DNA of 64,000 bases from JANMMJ01 sp964543235 (GCA_964543235.1 CAZIXE010000009.1:1-64000), one strand, 5' to 3'. Shown: positions 20,428-29,984, counted from the stretch's first letter. The notes: generated by a model from the sequence alone, not told the origin. Made by a program: numbers and translations.

Positions 20428-21131
20428 GGATCCTCAAATGCCACGGCGCAATCGAGGGTGATGCCCTCCAGCGTCAGTTTACAGGAGTACGCGTAAGCCT
20501 CAACGCCGGCTTTGCGCGCCTCGCCAAAGGCCTTCACATAGTCAGGGTCGAGGTCGGCGGCAAGTGCGAAGCGCCGGGCATGGGCGCTCTGGACCAGATA
20601 GACCATCACGGCGCGGCTACCGGCGCGCGCCTGGCTTGCGAGTTCGCGCAAGTGCCTAGTGCCGCGTGCGGTGACGCAGTCGGGAAACTCGGCAAGGCCC
20701 GGGGCGCGAAAGAGATGGACATTCTTGACTTCGACGTAGCACGGCCGGCGGGACCGGTGCTCGAGCAGAATGTCGATCCGGCTTGCAGCGCCATAGGGAA
20801 CTTCCCGGCGGATGCGGTCATAGCCCGCCAGCTCCGGCAGGGCGCCGGCGGCAATGGCCTCGGCGACAATCGGGTTCGGCCGCCCGGTATTGACACCGAC
20901 CAGGCCCAGGCCGTCGACCTCGACCATCTCCCAGGTCAGCGCGTATTTGCGCCCCGGTGTCGTGGAACGCGACAGCCAGACCGTGCCGCCGGGCGTGGTG
21001 AGGCCGGTCATGGCACCGGTGTTGGGGCAGGCGGCGGTGGCGAATTCTCCTTGTTCCAGAATCACATCGGCAAGGAACCTCTGGTATCGCCTGAGCAGGG
21101 TTCCACGCTGCAATGAGCCTGCAAATTTCAT
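20424..21131 (-). CDS. sfsA: DNA/RNA nuclease SfsA
   Basis: A 235-residue SfsA homologue. It has the OB-like N-terminus (RGTLLRRYQRFLADVIL, then CPNTGAMTGL) and the PD-(D/E)xK-like nuclease core RIDILLEHRSRRPCYVEVKN with FPDCVTARGTRHLREL. Originally linked to maltose fermentation in E. coli, it binds DNA and has nuclease-like folds. First gene of the minus-strand sfsA-map-radC run; 84 bp separate it from the divergent molybdopterin-binding gene. Confidence 0.93.
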   Translation of the reverse strand: MKFAGSLQRGTLLRRYQRFLADVILEQGEFATAACPNTGAMTGLTTPGGTVWLSRSTTPGRKYALTWEMVEVDGLGLVGVNTGRPNPIVAEAIAAGALPELAGYDRIRREVPYGAASRIDILLEHRSRRPCYVEVKNVHLFRAPGLAEFPDCVTARGTRHLRELASQARAGSRAVMVYLVQSAHARRFALAADLDPDYVKAFGEARKAGVEAYAYSCKLTLEGITLDCAVAFEDP

Positions 21132-21215
21132 GTCGGGCTTCGCTTGAACTCAATTGCCCGGAACTGTTACCACAGTGCCATCGGGCTGCACCGGCTGAAT
21201 TTCGGGATAAGGACC

Positions 21216-21977
21216 ATGAGCTCGCAAGCGCCAACCGCCGCCGTGCTGCTGATCGGCGACGAGATCCTGTCCGGCCGCACCAAGGACCGGAATCTCGGCT
21301 ATATCGCCGATTATCTGACAGCGCTCGGCATCGACCTCAGGGAGGCCCGCATCGTGCCCGATGTCGAGGAGGAGATCGTGGCGGCGGTCAATGCGCTGCG
21401 GCGGCGCTATACGTATCTCTTTACCACCGGCGGAATCGGGCCGACGCATGATGACATCACGGCCGATTCGGTCGGCCGGGCCTTCGGAGTTGCGGTCACG
21501 CATCATCCTGACGCGGTGGCCACGCTGCTCGCCTATTTCAAGGAGATCGGCCGCGAGCCCAACGAGGCGCGGCTGCGCATGGCGCGGGTGCCGGAAGGGG
21601 CCGTCCTGATCGACAATCCCGTGTCAAAGGCGCCGGGCTTCCAGATGGACAATGTCTTCGTGATGGCCGGCATCCCGAAGGTCATGCAGGCGATGATGGA
21701 CCAGATCGCGCCGCGGCTGGCGCGCGGCGTGGCCATGCAGTCGCGAGCGGTCACGGTGGAAAGCGGGGAAGGGGACATCGCCAAGCCGCTGGGTGACATC
21801 CAGGGACGCTATCCTCAAGTCATCATCGGATCCTATCCATTCGAGGGCAAGAGCGGCTTTGCGGCGCAGATCGTGCTGCGGTCGCGCGAGGCGGACGCGC
21901 TGGCTGCGGCGGAAGCCGAGGTCAAGGCCATGGCCCAGGCCCTTACCGCGGCCGGCAAGGCGCGGGGCTGGAGCTAG
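21216..21977 (+). CDS. Competence/damage-inducible-type molybdopterin-binding domain protein (CinA N-terminal-like)
   Basis: A 253-residue protein with one MoaB/Mog-like domain as in the N-terminal part of CinA: AAVLLIGDEILSGRTKDRN, FTTGGIGPTHDDITADSV, and DNPVSKAPGFQMDNVFVMAGIP. It lacks the C-terminal CinA deamidase domain. The ATG at 21216 was chosen for its GGATAAGGA site. The adjacency to sfsA-map-radC is common in Rhizobiales. Exact role unknown; its 3' end overlaps the convergent kinase gene by 4 nt. Confidence 0.85.
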   Translation: MSSQAPTAAVLLIGDEILSGRTKDRNLGYIADYLTALGIDLREARIVPDVEEEIVAAVNALRRRYTYLFTTGGIGPTHDDITADSVGRAFGVAVTHHPDAVATLLAYFKEIGREPNEARLRMARVPEGAVLIDNPVSKAPGFQMDNVFVMAGIPKVMQAMMDQIAPRLARGVAMQSRAVTVESGEGDIAKPLGDIQGRYPQVIIGSYPFEGKSGFAAQIVLRSREADALAAAEAEVKAMAQALTAAGKARGWS

Positions 21978-24382
21978 GCGGCCAGCGCGCGCTTGACCTT
22001 CTCGGTGAGGTCGCTGCGGGTGAAGGGCTTGTTCACCAGGTCGATGGTGTCGGGCAGGTCCTGCATCTGGCGCACGGAACCGGGGGCATAGCCCGACATG
22101 AACAGGATCTTCAGAGACGGCCTTACCTTGAGGGCGCGGGCGGCGAGTTCCGGTCCGTTCATGCCGCCGGCCATGATGACGTCGGACAGCACGAGGGCGA
22201 TGTCGTCGCGGCCTTCGATGATGCGCAGGCCTTCGGGGCCGTTCGAAGCCTGCACGGTCTCGTAGCCCATTTCCTCGATCATGGCGGCAGCAACCTCCCG
22301 CACCGAGGGATTGTCCTCGACGACGAGTACCAACGTCTTTTGCGGCGGCGGTGCCGGCGGGGCGGCGGCAACGACCGCTTGCTGCAGGCCCTCGACGGTG
22401 GTGGCGGAAATCGCGGCCGATTCGGCGACCGCCTCCAATGTGCCGATGGGCTCGGGCGCCGGAACGGCGGCGGAAGCCGGACGGACTGGCGGGGCAGGGC
22501 TGGCCTCCGGCTGGGCGCCGGCCCTGGCGCGCGGCAGGAACATCTTGACGGAGGTGCCGTGCCCGACCTCGGAGTAGATCTTGATGTGACCGCCCGACTG
22601 CTTGACGAAGCCATAGATCATGGAAAGGCCGAGGCCCGAGCCGGCCTCCGGGCCCTTGGTGGTGAAGAAGGGCTGGAATACCTTCTCGATGTTCTCCTTG
22701 GGGATGCCGCAGCCGGTGTCGGTTACGGCAATCGCGACATAGTCGCCCGGCAGCACTTCCTCATGTTGCTCGGCATAGGCCTGATCGATCGTGGTGTTGT
22801 GGGTCTCGATGATGAGACTGCCGCCCTTGGGCTTCATGGCATCGCGGGCATTGATGCAGAGGTTGAGCACGGCGGTTTCGAGCATGGTCTGGTCGGCCTT
22901 GATCGACCAGATATCTTGCCCGGGAATGACCTTCAGATCGACGAGGCCGCCAACGGCCTGGCGCAGCATGTCCTGGTTCTTGAGCAGCAGGTCGTTGACG
23001 GTGAGTTCCTTGTTCTGAAGGGTCTGCTGGCGGGAGAAGGCAAGCATGCGCTTGGTCAGTTCCGAGCCCTTCTCGGTGGCCTCCATGGCGGCGCGGATGC
23101 GTTTCAGGGCACGGTCGTCGGTCTTCACGAGTTGCTCGACAAGCTGCAGATTGCCCATCACCACCATGAGCAGATTGTTGAAGTCGTGGGCAATGCCGCC
23201 GGTGAGCTGGCCGACCGCCTCCATCTTCTGGGCCTGCAGGAACTTCTTTTCGAGCGTCTTGCGCTCGGTGATCGACTGGCAGGTGCCATAGACGGCGGTG
23301 ACACGGCCGTCAGGTCCGGTCTCCGGCTCCATGTTGCAGTGGAACCACTGGGTCTCGCCGGATTTGAGCTTGACTGAGATCTCGAGCCCCGAGACCTTCT
23401 TGCCCATGCGGGCGAATTCGAGGGCCTCGCGGAAGCGGTCGCGGTCCTGGTCGTCGGCCATGGCCTCGAAGGCGGCGAGGGTGGGCGGGACGATGGCATC
23501 CTCGAGGTCGAGCAGGGCGATCATTTCGGCGGAGAGCTTGGAGGTGTTGGTATCGGTCTTGAGCAGGAAGGAACCGAGCTTGGCGGCGGCCTGGGAGCGC
23601 TTCAGATTGCGCTCGGACAGCCTGATCTTCTCGAGCACCGACATCAGGTCGTTGATGTTGCGGCACAGGCCCACGACCTTGGCGGGCTTGCCGCTCACCG
23701 GATCACGCATGATGCCGGCAACGGACTCGATCCAGATGTAGTCGCCGTTCTCGGCGCGCACGCGGTACTTGGTCTGGAACAGGTCGGCGCCGAAGGGTGC
23801 CGAGCGGATCTTCTCGTCCAGGGTCTTGCCGGTATCGTCGGGATGGACGCGGTCGTTGAAGCTGATGAAGTCGAGGCCGGGCGCATCGCGCACCATGCCG
23901 AGCAGGTCATACATCTCCGGTGAATTGGTGGTCTCGCCAGTGCGGTAGTCATAGTCCCAGATGGCGTAGCCGCCGGAACGCAGCGCGAGCTGCAGGCGCT
24001 GCTCGTTCTGGATCGCGGCTTCGGCCTGGGCCTGTTCGCTGTGCTGGCCGATCAGCACCATGAACTCGCGTTCGCCATCCCGCCAGCTCTGCGGCGTGAA
24101 CACGCTGGCCCGGACGCTGCCGAGCGGCGGGGCATAGACAATCTCGATTTTCTGCGGGGTGGCATCGTCATCGGGCTGCAGATAGCGGGCCGAAAGCGTG
24201 CCGGTGCCGAACTTGGCGAGCTGCTTGTTGACCACATCCTCGCGGCGGCAGTTCCAGCGGCGGATGGCGGCGGCGGTGACGTCGGTGATGATGGCGTCGG
24301 GGAGCGACAGGACCATCAACTCAACGTTGGCGATTTCGAAGGCCTTGATGAGTTCCTGCATCACGGCGCCCGGCGCTGTCAT
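21974..24382 (-). CDS. Hybrid sensor histidine kinase with three PAS-like regions and a receiver domain
   Basis: An 802-residue cytosolic hybrid kinase with no transmembrane segment. PAS-like regions lie at about 15-110, 135-245 and 265-375. The HisKA phospho-acceptor is His399 (GGIAHDFNNLLM). The HATPase has NLCINARDAM, DTGCGIP and GSGLGLSMIYG. A Pro/Ala-rich linker (about 622-680) leads to a receiver with VVEDN, phospho-acceptor Asp734 (LSDVIM) and Lys785. The family (HWE-free, HDFNN type) often senses soluble or redox/light signals. The start at 24382 was chosen for an AGAGG site. Confidence 0.88.
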   Translation of the reverse strand: MTAPGAVMQELIKAFEIANVELMVLSLPDAIITDVTAAAIRRWNCRREDVVNKQLAKFGTGTLSARYLQPDDDATPQKIEIVYAPPLGSVRASVFTPQSWRDGEREFMVLIGQHSEQAQAEAAIQNEQRLQLALRSGGYAIWDYDYRTGETTNSPEMYDLLGMVRDAPGLDFISFNDRVHPDDTGKTLDEKIRSAPFGADLFQTKYRVRAENGDYIWIESVAGIMRDPVSGKPAKVVGLCRNINDLMSVLEKIRLSERNLKRSQAAAKLGSFLLKTDTNTSKLSAEMIALLDLEDAIVPPTLAAFEAMADDQDRDRFREALEFARMGKKVSGLEISVKLKSGETQWFHCNMEPETGPDGRVTAVYGTCQSITERKTLEKKFLQAQKMEAVGQLTGGIAHDFNNLLMVVMGNLQLVEQLVKTDDRALKRIRAAMEATEKGSELTKRMLAFSRQQTLQNKELTVNDLLLKNQDMLRQAVGGLVDLKVIPGQDIWSIKADQTMLETAVLNLCINARDAMKPKGGSLIIETHNTTIDQAYAEQHEEVLPGDYVAIAVTDTGCGIPKENIEKVFQPFFTTKGPEAGSGLGLSMIYGFVKQSGGHIKIYSEVGHGTSVKMFLPRARAGAQPEASPAPPVRPASAAVPAPEPIGTLEAVAESAAISATTVEGLQQAVVAAAPPAPPPQKTLVLVVEDNPSVREVAAAMIEEMGYETVQASNGPEGLRIIEGRDDIALVLSDVIMAGGMNGPELAARALKVRPSLKILFMSGYAPGSVRQMQDLPDTIDLVNKPFTRSDLTEKVKRALAA

Positions 24383-24519
24383 GGATAACCTCTTGTTGGA
24401 ACCCGCGGTTCGGCCCGGCATGTTGGCGGGAAAAGATGAACCAACAGTTGATGGTTAGCGCTTTATTGCGCTCAAAGCCGGTGCACGGCATAAGGGTTTC
24501 GTTAAGGGTGGGAGGGGCC

Positions 24520-25017
24520 ATGGAAGAAAAATGGCAGAAGAGCTTTCCGGTGTCCTGGGACCAGTTTCACCGCGATGCGCGGGCTCTGGCCTGGCGGCTG
24601 TCGGGGACCGGGCCCTTTGAATCCTGTGTGGCCATTACCCGCGGCGGACTGGTGCCGGCGGCGATCGTGGCACGCGAGCTCGGCATCCGGGTGATCGAGA
24701 CGGTCTGCATCTCATCATATGACTACGACAAACAGGGCGAGATCAGGGTGCTCAAGGCTGTAGGGCTCGAGATCATCGGCAAGGACCAGGGCAAGGGCGT
24801 GCTGATCGTCGACGACCTGGTCGATACGGGGGCCACCGCCAAAGTGGTGCGCGACATGCTGCCGAAGGCGCATTTCGCCACGGTCTATGCCAAGCCGGCC
24901 GGACGGCCCTTGGTCGACACGTTCGTGACCGAGGTCAGCCAGGACACGTGGATTTACCTTCCCTGGGACATGGGGCTGCAATTCACGCCGCCGATCGGCG
25001 AGGCGGCCAGGGCGTGA
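24520..25017 (+). CDS. gpt: Xanthine phosphoribosyltransferase, copy 1
   Basis: A 165-residue purine salvage enzyme joining xanthine or guanine to PRPP. The PRPP-binding signature is VLIVDDLVDTGATAKVV, and the N-terminal ITRGGLVPAAIVARELGIR is typical of Gpt. GGGAGGGG precedes ATG. A second copy at 31191-31688 has the same length; direct reading shows about 16 differences in 165 residues. Homology between the copies starts about 12 nt inside the genes and ends near the stops; the flanks are unrelated. The intervening 6.2 kb looks like foreign DNA. Confidence 0.92.
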   Translation: MEEKWQKSFPVSWDQFHRDARALAWRLSGTGPFESCVAITRGGLVPAAIVARELGIRVIETVCISSYDYDKQGEIRVLKAVGLEIIGKDQGKGVLIVDDLVDTGATAKVVRDMLPKAHFATVYAKPAGRPLVDTFVTEVSQDTWIYLPWDMGLQFTPPIGEAARA

Positions 25018-25080
25018 TCAATATGGTCTGAGCGAGGAGAAACGCCGCAGCCTTAGACCTGCCCGAGCGGGCATTGCCCT

Positions 25081-25695
25081 TTAGTCGAGAAGAAACACGA
25101 GGAAGGTCGCCTCTCCGTTGTCGCGACGAACGGCGATCAGGAGCCCCGACATGGCGTCTCCATCGCCCACACTGTACAGCAGAAGCTCCCGCACTTCGGG
25201 ACCGTCAAAAGTCTGGGAGAGCGCTGCGTGCGCCGCTTCGGGATCGGGCGGTGAGTCAAGGATCATATCGCCGCTGGAGCGAGCCAGCGTATCCGGCAGC
25301 GAACGAAGCTCGGCCACGATGTCGCCCGGTCCGTTGCGTTGGTGGAGCATTTTCCACGGGCCCAGCCATACTGCTTCGCCCCGCCTCTCCCATTGCGGAC
25401 CCATGAAGTACCGGTAGGCCGCCGCTGCCAGTTTCCCGAGTTCGTCGCCGCTTTTGGCGCGAGAGGCAAACAGAACGGTGCTTCCGAAGCCATTCTGATT
25501 CGGTTGACCGTAGTGTTCGCTCAATGCCCTGACATAGGAAGGAGCATCTTCAGTGAATGTATGCCCGTCTTCGGTTCGTCCGAGCGAGAAGAAGCCCGCA
25601 GTTGCGGCGAGGACCCATGCAGCGCGGAGCATGGAACGCCTGCAAATGCTCACCGGCATGCAGATTTCACTGCCCGGAATTCTCCCACACGTCAT
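25081..25695 (-). CDS. Secreted protein of unknown function
   Basis: Not recognised. From the ATG at 25695, which overlaps the upstream stop as ATGA, the protein has 204 residues; starts at 25659 or 25632 are also possible, the last giving a tidy signal peptide (MLRAAWVLAATAGFFSLG). The mature part is alpha/beta-like, with HYGQPNQNGFGSTVLFASRAKSG, a Trp-rich patch (WERRGEAVWLGPWKML), and a C-terminus GLLIAVRRDNGEATFLVFLLD. It is the last gene of the minus-strand run inside the gpt-flanked segment, and its composition is less GC-rich than the flanks. Confidence 0.6.
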   Translation of the reverse strand: MTCGRIPGSEICMPVSICRRSMLRAAWVLAATAGFFSLGRTEDGHTFTEDAPSYVRALSEHYGQPNQNGFGSTVLFASRAKSGDELGKLAAAAYRYFMGPQWERRGEAVWLGPWKMLHQRNGPGDIVAELRSLPDTLARSSGDMILDSPPDPEAAHAALSQTFDGPEVRELLLYSVGDGDAMSGLLIAVRRDNGEATFLVFLLD

Positions 25696-25952
25696 TGATT
25701 CATGGCCAAAAGGCGGCAGATCGCGAAGATGATCAACGCATTGATCGCGGGAGCCAGCGCCGCACCCGCCGGCCACAGCGCCTCCGGAAGCAGGCTGTCG
25801 ACCCATCGCACCCAGGGCTGGCCGAGGATCACGAGAAACACGCCCGAAAGCGGAGCATTCTCGGTGCCCGTCCAGCCAAGCGTGCCGGTCAGCCAAAGCA
25901 GGAGGGCCAAGGCGTAGATCGAGCAAAAGACGTAAAGAAGCACTCTGCACAT
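25692..25952 (-). CDS. Small membrane protein
   Basis: An 86-residue protein with hydrophobic segments at about residues 3-25, 36-47 and 62-83, so two or three membrane helices. No family recognised. It starts directly after the AI-2E-family gene and couples by ATGA to the secreted protein downstream, so all three form an operon. Confidence 0.6.
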   Translation of the reverse strand: MCRVLLYVFCSIYALALLLWLTGTLGWTGTENAPLSGVFLVILGQPWVRWVDSLLPEALWPAGAALAPAINALIIFAICRLLAMNQ

Positions 25953-27101
25953 TCAAGCGGGTCCCGGCTCGCTGGGTAGGGCGCTGCGTGCTTTGAGATG
26001 GCGTGACATGACCATTGCCGTGACCAGTATCGGGACAGCGAGAAAGGCCCCTAGAGGTCCCCACATCCATGTCCAGAAGGCAATGGACAGAAAGACCATA
26101 AAGGGATTGATCGTGAGCCGGTGCCCAACTAGCGCCGGCGATATAACCTGGCCCTCAAGAGCAGTCAGCGCAAGAAAGAGCAGGGGCCCGAACGCTGCCT
26201 GCTGGAGTGTAGGAAAGACGATGACTCCGACCACGAAAAGTGTGGCCAGCACAAGCGCCGGGCCAAGATAAGGAATGAAATTCAGGACCGCCGCCAATAC
26301 GCCCCAGAGAATGGGGTGCGGATAGCCTAGGAGAAACGCAATGCCCATGGCCGCGAGGCCGATGATGGCATTTATGATGGTTACTGTGCTAAAGTAGCCT
26401 GACATGCTTGTTTCAATGTCTCCGAGAAGTTCACGAATCTGTCGCTCGGCGTCCTGTCCCCGGGCGAGCATCGCAATACCATTCTGAATCTCGCGCTGGT
26501 AGATGAGATGGAAGACGAGGGCCATGACGAAGATCATGAATTCGTCGACAGCCGGCGTCAGCACATCAAACATCGTCGACAACATGTCTGACTTGGGCGC
26601 TGTCACATAGACCGACGGATCCGCGGCGCGCGGATCATGTCTAAGTACACTTCCCAGCTCATCGAGCACTTCGAGCGGGCGTTCGATGAGCGCGAGTTTC
26701 TGCTTCACGAGCGAGCTCAATTCCTGTGTCCGGCTGAACCAGTACGAGAGAGGGACCGTAAGGATAACGAGGATGAAAGCCAAGCCTGCAAGTAGTAACG
26801 CGACAATCGCCGCCGACGCGACAGCCCGGGGAAGGCGAAACCGGTTCAGAAGGGCAACGGCCGGAAGAAGAACCGTGGCGACTACCCAGGCAAGAACCAA
26901 GGGGACCACGACATGAGCCAGCAAATTCAGTACCGCGCCGAGCGCAATGACAAAGAGTCCGACCACGGATAATCGAACCGCCCAGTTCCACTGCTCTTGG
27001 CCTCTCAACAGGCTAGATTCAGCAATCCCGGCAGAAATAACGGGCCGGCGTCTCGCCTGATCACTGCTGATCGCGGACTTGTCTCCCGAATGTGAACTCA
27101 T
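25953..27101 (-). CDS. AI-2E family (DUF20) membrane transporter
   Basis: A permease of the AI-2E/PerM family, 382 residues from the ATG at 27101; a TTG at 27179 preceded by GAAGAAGGGG would add 26 residues and cannot be excluded. Membrane helices occur near the N-terminus (VVGLFVIALGAVLNLLAHVV, AIVALLLAGLAFILVIL) and in the C-terminal half, where the family segments NFIPYLGPALV, ALEGQVISPALVGHRL and NPFMVFLS are seen. Members are diverse exporters or ion transporters, and few handle autoinducer-2. The 291 bases from 27102 to 27392 hold nothing else recognisable. Confidence 0.8.
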   Translation of the reverse strand: MSSHSGDKSAISSDQARRRPVISAGIAESSLLRGQEQWNWAVRLSVVGLFVIALGAVLNLLAHVVVPLVLAWVVATVLLPAVALLNRFRLPRAVASAAIVALLLAGLAFILVILTVPLSYWFSRTQELSSLVKQKLALIERPLEVLDELGSVLRHDPRAADPSVYVTAPKSDMLSTMFDVLTPAVDEFMIFVMALVFHLIYQREIQNGIAMLARGQDAERQIRELLGDIETSMSGYFSTVTIINAIIGLAAMGIAFLLGYPHPILWGVLAAVLNFIPYLGPALVLATLFVVGVIVFPTLQQAAFGPLLFLALTALEGQVISPALVGHRLTINPFMVFLSIAFWTWMWGPLGAFLAVPILVTAMVMSRHLKARSALPSEPGPA

Positions 27102-27392
27102 GCCGCACTGGGTCTGGGCAGGAGTCTTGCTTGCACGTTCTCGAAGATCTGCTGTGCCTCCCACCAGTGTTGAAGCCAATCGACCCCTTCTTCCGCCCCT
27201 GCAAAAACGTGCCCGCTCTCGTCAGCGCCAGACTCGGTTCTCTCGTCGGCGTCGGCCGCCTTGTCTGCGGCTCAATTCCTCTTCGTCCCTTCGAGGACAG
27301 ATGTTTGTCGAGACATCCTCGGTGCAGCTTGACGGATCGAGAGCGGGCCGGCAGCTGTCATTCTGTTGCAGCAAGCCGCCGGCCCTTCGGAC

Positions 27393-27734
27393 TCAGTTGC
27401 AGTCCGGATATCTGTAGCGGTCTGCTTCGCTCACATCGGCGGGGCAGCCCTTCGGCGCCGAATGGAACCATCCGACCACGTGGCTTCCGGCCCGGTTGAA
27501 CGAACACTGGAATGTCTGGCCGGAAGTGGTCGTCCCGTTGACTGCATGAGTGCCGTCGGTGCGCTGGCCTTCATACTTCACCTCGGCGATGTCGCTTGTC
27601 GAAACACGAAGATGGTGGGCCGCGTAGGTGTTGCACTTCGCCATCATTTGTGACGCATCCCTCGCGAAGCCCTCGGTGGACGGGACGAGGAATGCCAGCC
27701 CTGCGGTTACAATCGAAAGTACAATATGTTTCAT
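27393..27734 (-). CDS. Small secreted protein, unknown function
   Basis: A 113-residue protein with a signal peptide (residues 1-24, ending EGFARDA). The mature domain has three or four cysteines (CNTYA, FQCSFN, GCPADV, DCN at the C-terminus), probably disulfide-bonded in the periplasm, and a beta-strand-rich stretch AEVKYEGQRTDGTHAVNG. No family recognised. Third of a minus-strand set of small exported proteins in the gpt-flanked segment. Confidence 0.6.
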   Translation of the reverse strand: MKHIVLSIVTAGLAFLVPSTEGFARDASQMMAKCNTYAAHHLRVSTSDIAEVKYEGQRTDGTHAVNGTTTSGQTFQCSFNRAGSHVVGWFHSAPKGCPADVSEADRYRYPDCN

Positions 27735-27768
27735 GTCTGCTCCTGTTTCTGAGAGGGTGTTGCAAGGT

Positions 27769-28095
27769 TCATGGACATTCGCTGTCGCGGACGAAACGAG
27801 CCTTCACCCAGCCCTTCGCCACATCACCGCCGTCATAGACCGTGACGGGACACCATCTGCTGGGCCACGGTAAAGCCTTGGGGCGACAATCCCTGTCAAG
27901 ATGGATAATGCCGTGCCGGCCTGGAGGGAGAACATCCACAATGCTCGATCGCGCCGATGGCTGTGCGCGCAGATTCAGAACATCGCCGGCTGCGACGTTG
28001 ACCACAACAAGGCAGCCGGGACCGGTTGTGGCGTGTGCCGGCGCCGCGAACATGAGAAGGCCGGCCAGCACGCCTCGGGCAATGTCAGCCGCCAT
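27769..28095 (-). CDS. Secreted SH3b-like domain protein
   Basis: A 108-residue exported protein: signal peptide to about residue 22 (PAHA), then a bacterial SH3-like domain recognised by VAAGDVLNLRAQPSARSSIV and GWVKARFV. Such domains often bind cell wall or serve as small periplasmic adaptors. Four cysteines are present in the mature part. It overlaps the upstream gene by 11 nt, and an L,D-transpeptidase gene is two genes away, which fits an envelope role. Confidence 0.7.
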   Translation of the reverse strand: MAADIARGVLAGLLMFAAPAHATTGPGCLVVVNVAAGDVLNLRAQPSARSSIVDVLPPGRHGIIHLDRDCRPKALPWPSRWCPVTVYDGGDVAKGWVKARFVRDSECP

Positions 28096-28849
28096 AAATC
28101 ACCGATTCCGGAATTTCGAAGCGCTGGTCCCCGATATAAATCATGTTGAGTCCGGCATTCTGGGTCGCGGTCATTTTCGCACCACCGTCAGCCTCCGACT
28201 CATCGTATGAGGAAGGCTTGCCGTTCTCGAAGAAGATCACGCGATTGCCGCCATCGGGCCAGAAGACCGTAACCGTCCCGCTGCCTCCGCCCGCGCGAGT
28301 GACGCCAAATTTGCATGGCACCGTCTGCTGCCCTGCATTGCGGGCACAGGGTATCACTCCTGTGGCGTGGAAGTCCGTGCCAGGAACCTTTGCATCATTG
28401 GGGAGACTGTTGTCCGCCCCCTTACCCGAGATCTCGAAAGTAATCGTGAAGTGGCATGTCTTGCCCTGCCGCGCCACACTTCTCATCATATAGATTTCTG
28501 CACGGTAGTCGCCACTCTTGCGCAGGGTGCCGGAGTATTCATTGCCGGCCAATTCGCCTGCGTGGAACGCCGTATCGGCTCCAGGCTCAATGAGATTGAA
28601 GTAGCAGGCGTTGAGGTTCCCATCGAACAGCACGGAGATGGCCTGTCCTGCACTAGCCCCGAGAAGATAGTTTTTCGTGTCGTAACCCGTAACCGCGCCT
28701 TTGATCGTTGCGGACGTTGTTCCCGATTTGAAGCGGACGCGTTCGGTGCTGCTGGCGGCCATCGTGCCGGAGCAGGCAAGTGAGACTGTGGCCAGCGCCG
28801 ACAGCGCAACAGCCAGAAACGTATGCAACCCGGACTTGGTACTGATCAT
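28085..28849 (-). CDS. Secreted protein with duplicated-looking beta domains
   Basis: A 254-residue exported protein, unrecognised as a whole. Signal peptide at residues 1-33 (SLACSGTMAAS). The first half (RVRFKSGTTSATIKGAVTGY, then YRAEIYMMRSVARQGKTCHF) resembles a pre-peptidase/inhibitor-like jelly roll. The second half has CARNAGQQTVPCKFGVTR and WPDGGNRVIFFENGKP. GGAG precedes the ATG at 28849; a TTG 12 nt upstream is less likely. It is co-directional with the L,D-transpeptidase gene 19 nt upstream. Confidence 0.65.
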   Translation of the reverse strand: MISTKSGLHTFLAVALSALATVSLACSGTMAASSTERVRFKSGTTSATIKGAVTGYDTKNYLLGASAGQAISVLFDGNLNACYFNLIEPGADTAFHAGELAGNEYSGTLRKSGDYRAEIYMMRSVARQGKTCHFTITFEISGKGADNSLPNDAKVPGTDFHATGVIPCARNAGQQTVPCKFGVTRAGGGSGTVTVFWPDGGNRVIFFENGKPSSYDESEADGGAKMTATQNAGLNMIYIGDQRFEIPESVIYGG

Positions 28850-28868
28850 GATCTGCTCCAACTGAGGT

Positions 28869-29843
28869 TCAATAGACTCCGTCGATCACGACAAAATCAT
28901 CGCCGGTTCTGTAGGCTTCGCTCGAGGACTCATCCGTGGTGACAACCGTCATGCCCACGTGCAGACGTTTGCGGATCTGCTCGCGGACACCGGGTTCTGC
29001 CTGGACTCGACGAATCTCTTGCGTGAGATCCGATCGATCCCCCTTGCCATAGCCAATCGACGACCAGGTCAGCTCGCCCGACCGATCCGATGAGCCCCTG
29101 AGCGTATGCACAGCCTTGCGTAGCGGCTTCTCAGGGTCTGCAATGCGGACTCCCCCGGTCGCGGAGACTTTGCCGTTTTCGTACAGGGTTACGCTCTTAT
29201 CTTTGCCGCTGACCACGATACCGGCTGTCGTTGGTTTTGTGGCGAAGCCTTCGGAGTACTGAGCACGCTTCATTGCGGCATTTACGCTGCCGAATTCCCT
29301 GCGGGCGTACTCTCCAAGCACAAGACCCGGGTGCACGACGGAGGCTGGCTGAGTTGTCTCGTCGGCGATTACTACGGTCATGCCGAGCTTGGTGATACCG
29401 AACAGCAAGCTGGAAAACTCGAGCGGCAAGCGCACACAGCCATGCGAGGCCGGATATCCGGGCAGGTTGCCTGCATGGAGAGCAACGCCTGACCACGTGA
29501 GCCGGTTCATGTTCGGCATCGGCGCATTGTTGTAGGTCGAAGAATGGTGGTGCTTGTCCTTCTGCAGGATCTGAAAAACGCCGGTCGGGGTAGCATGGCC
29601 GGGTTTTCCGGTTGAACAGGTCGATGCCGCGATCCTTACTCCATTGCGGTAGACGTGAAGGAGCTGGTCAGGAATTGAGACGATGATGAGCATCGGGCCC
29701 GCGGCAGATCTCTCGGGAAACCAGTTGAACTCACCATTCTTGAGTTCCTCGGCGTATTTCCTCACGAGTTGAGCGGTCGCTTGCCGGTCGCTGAACAGCA
29801 AAGCGGTCGCGGCCCCGGCCGACAAAAAGTTCCTTCGATGCAT
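28869..29843 (-). CDS. L,D-transpeptidase (YkuD domain) with Tat-like leader
   Basis: A 324-residue peptidoglycan cross-linking or anchoring enzyme of the YkuD fold. The leader MHRRNFLSAGAATALL has a twin-arginine pattern (RRNFL). The catalytic motif is complete: His123 in ALHAG and SHGCVRLP with His134, Cys136 and Arg138. The last 150 residues form an extra domain beyond the YkuD core (about 50-170) and contain a second partial YkuD-like strand set (TAGIVVSGKDKSVTLYENGK). First gene of its minus-strand run. Confidence 0.87.
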   Translation of the reverse strand: MHRRNFLSAGAATALLFSDRQATAQLVRKYAEELKNGEFNWFPERSAAGPMLIIVSIPDQLLHVYRNGVRIAASTCSTGKPGHATPTGVFQILQKDKHHHSSTYNNAPMPNMNRLTWSGVALHAGNLPGYPASHGCVRLPLEFSSLLFGITKLGMTVVIADETTQPASVVHPGLVLGEYARREFGSVNAAMKRAQYSEGFATKPTTAGIVVSGKDKSVTLYENGKVSATGGVRIADPEKPLRKAVHTLRGSSDRSGELTWSSIGYGKGDRSDLTQEIRRVQAEPGVREQIRKRLHVGMTVVTTDESSSEAYRTGDDFVVIDGVY

Positions 29844-29955
29844 TTCGTTCTTCGCTTGACGCGTTCAGACCAGTTGCACGGCAAACCAGTCGTCGGCCGG
29901 CCGTTCGATTTCCCGTTGCCGTCTGGCTTGAAACGAGCTGACGGTAACGAGCATG

Positions 29956-29984
29956 TAAATCGGCGCAGGTCCGAATGAGGTCAA
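29956..29984 (-). promoter_or_regulatory. Possible promoter for the L,D-transpeptidase run
   Basis: On the minus strand TTGACC (29979-29984) and GATTTA (29956-29961) are 17 bp apart, about 110 bp ahead of the L,D-transpeptidase start. This is the best match in the 202-bp gap. Confidence 0.35.
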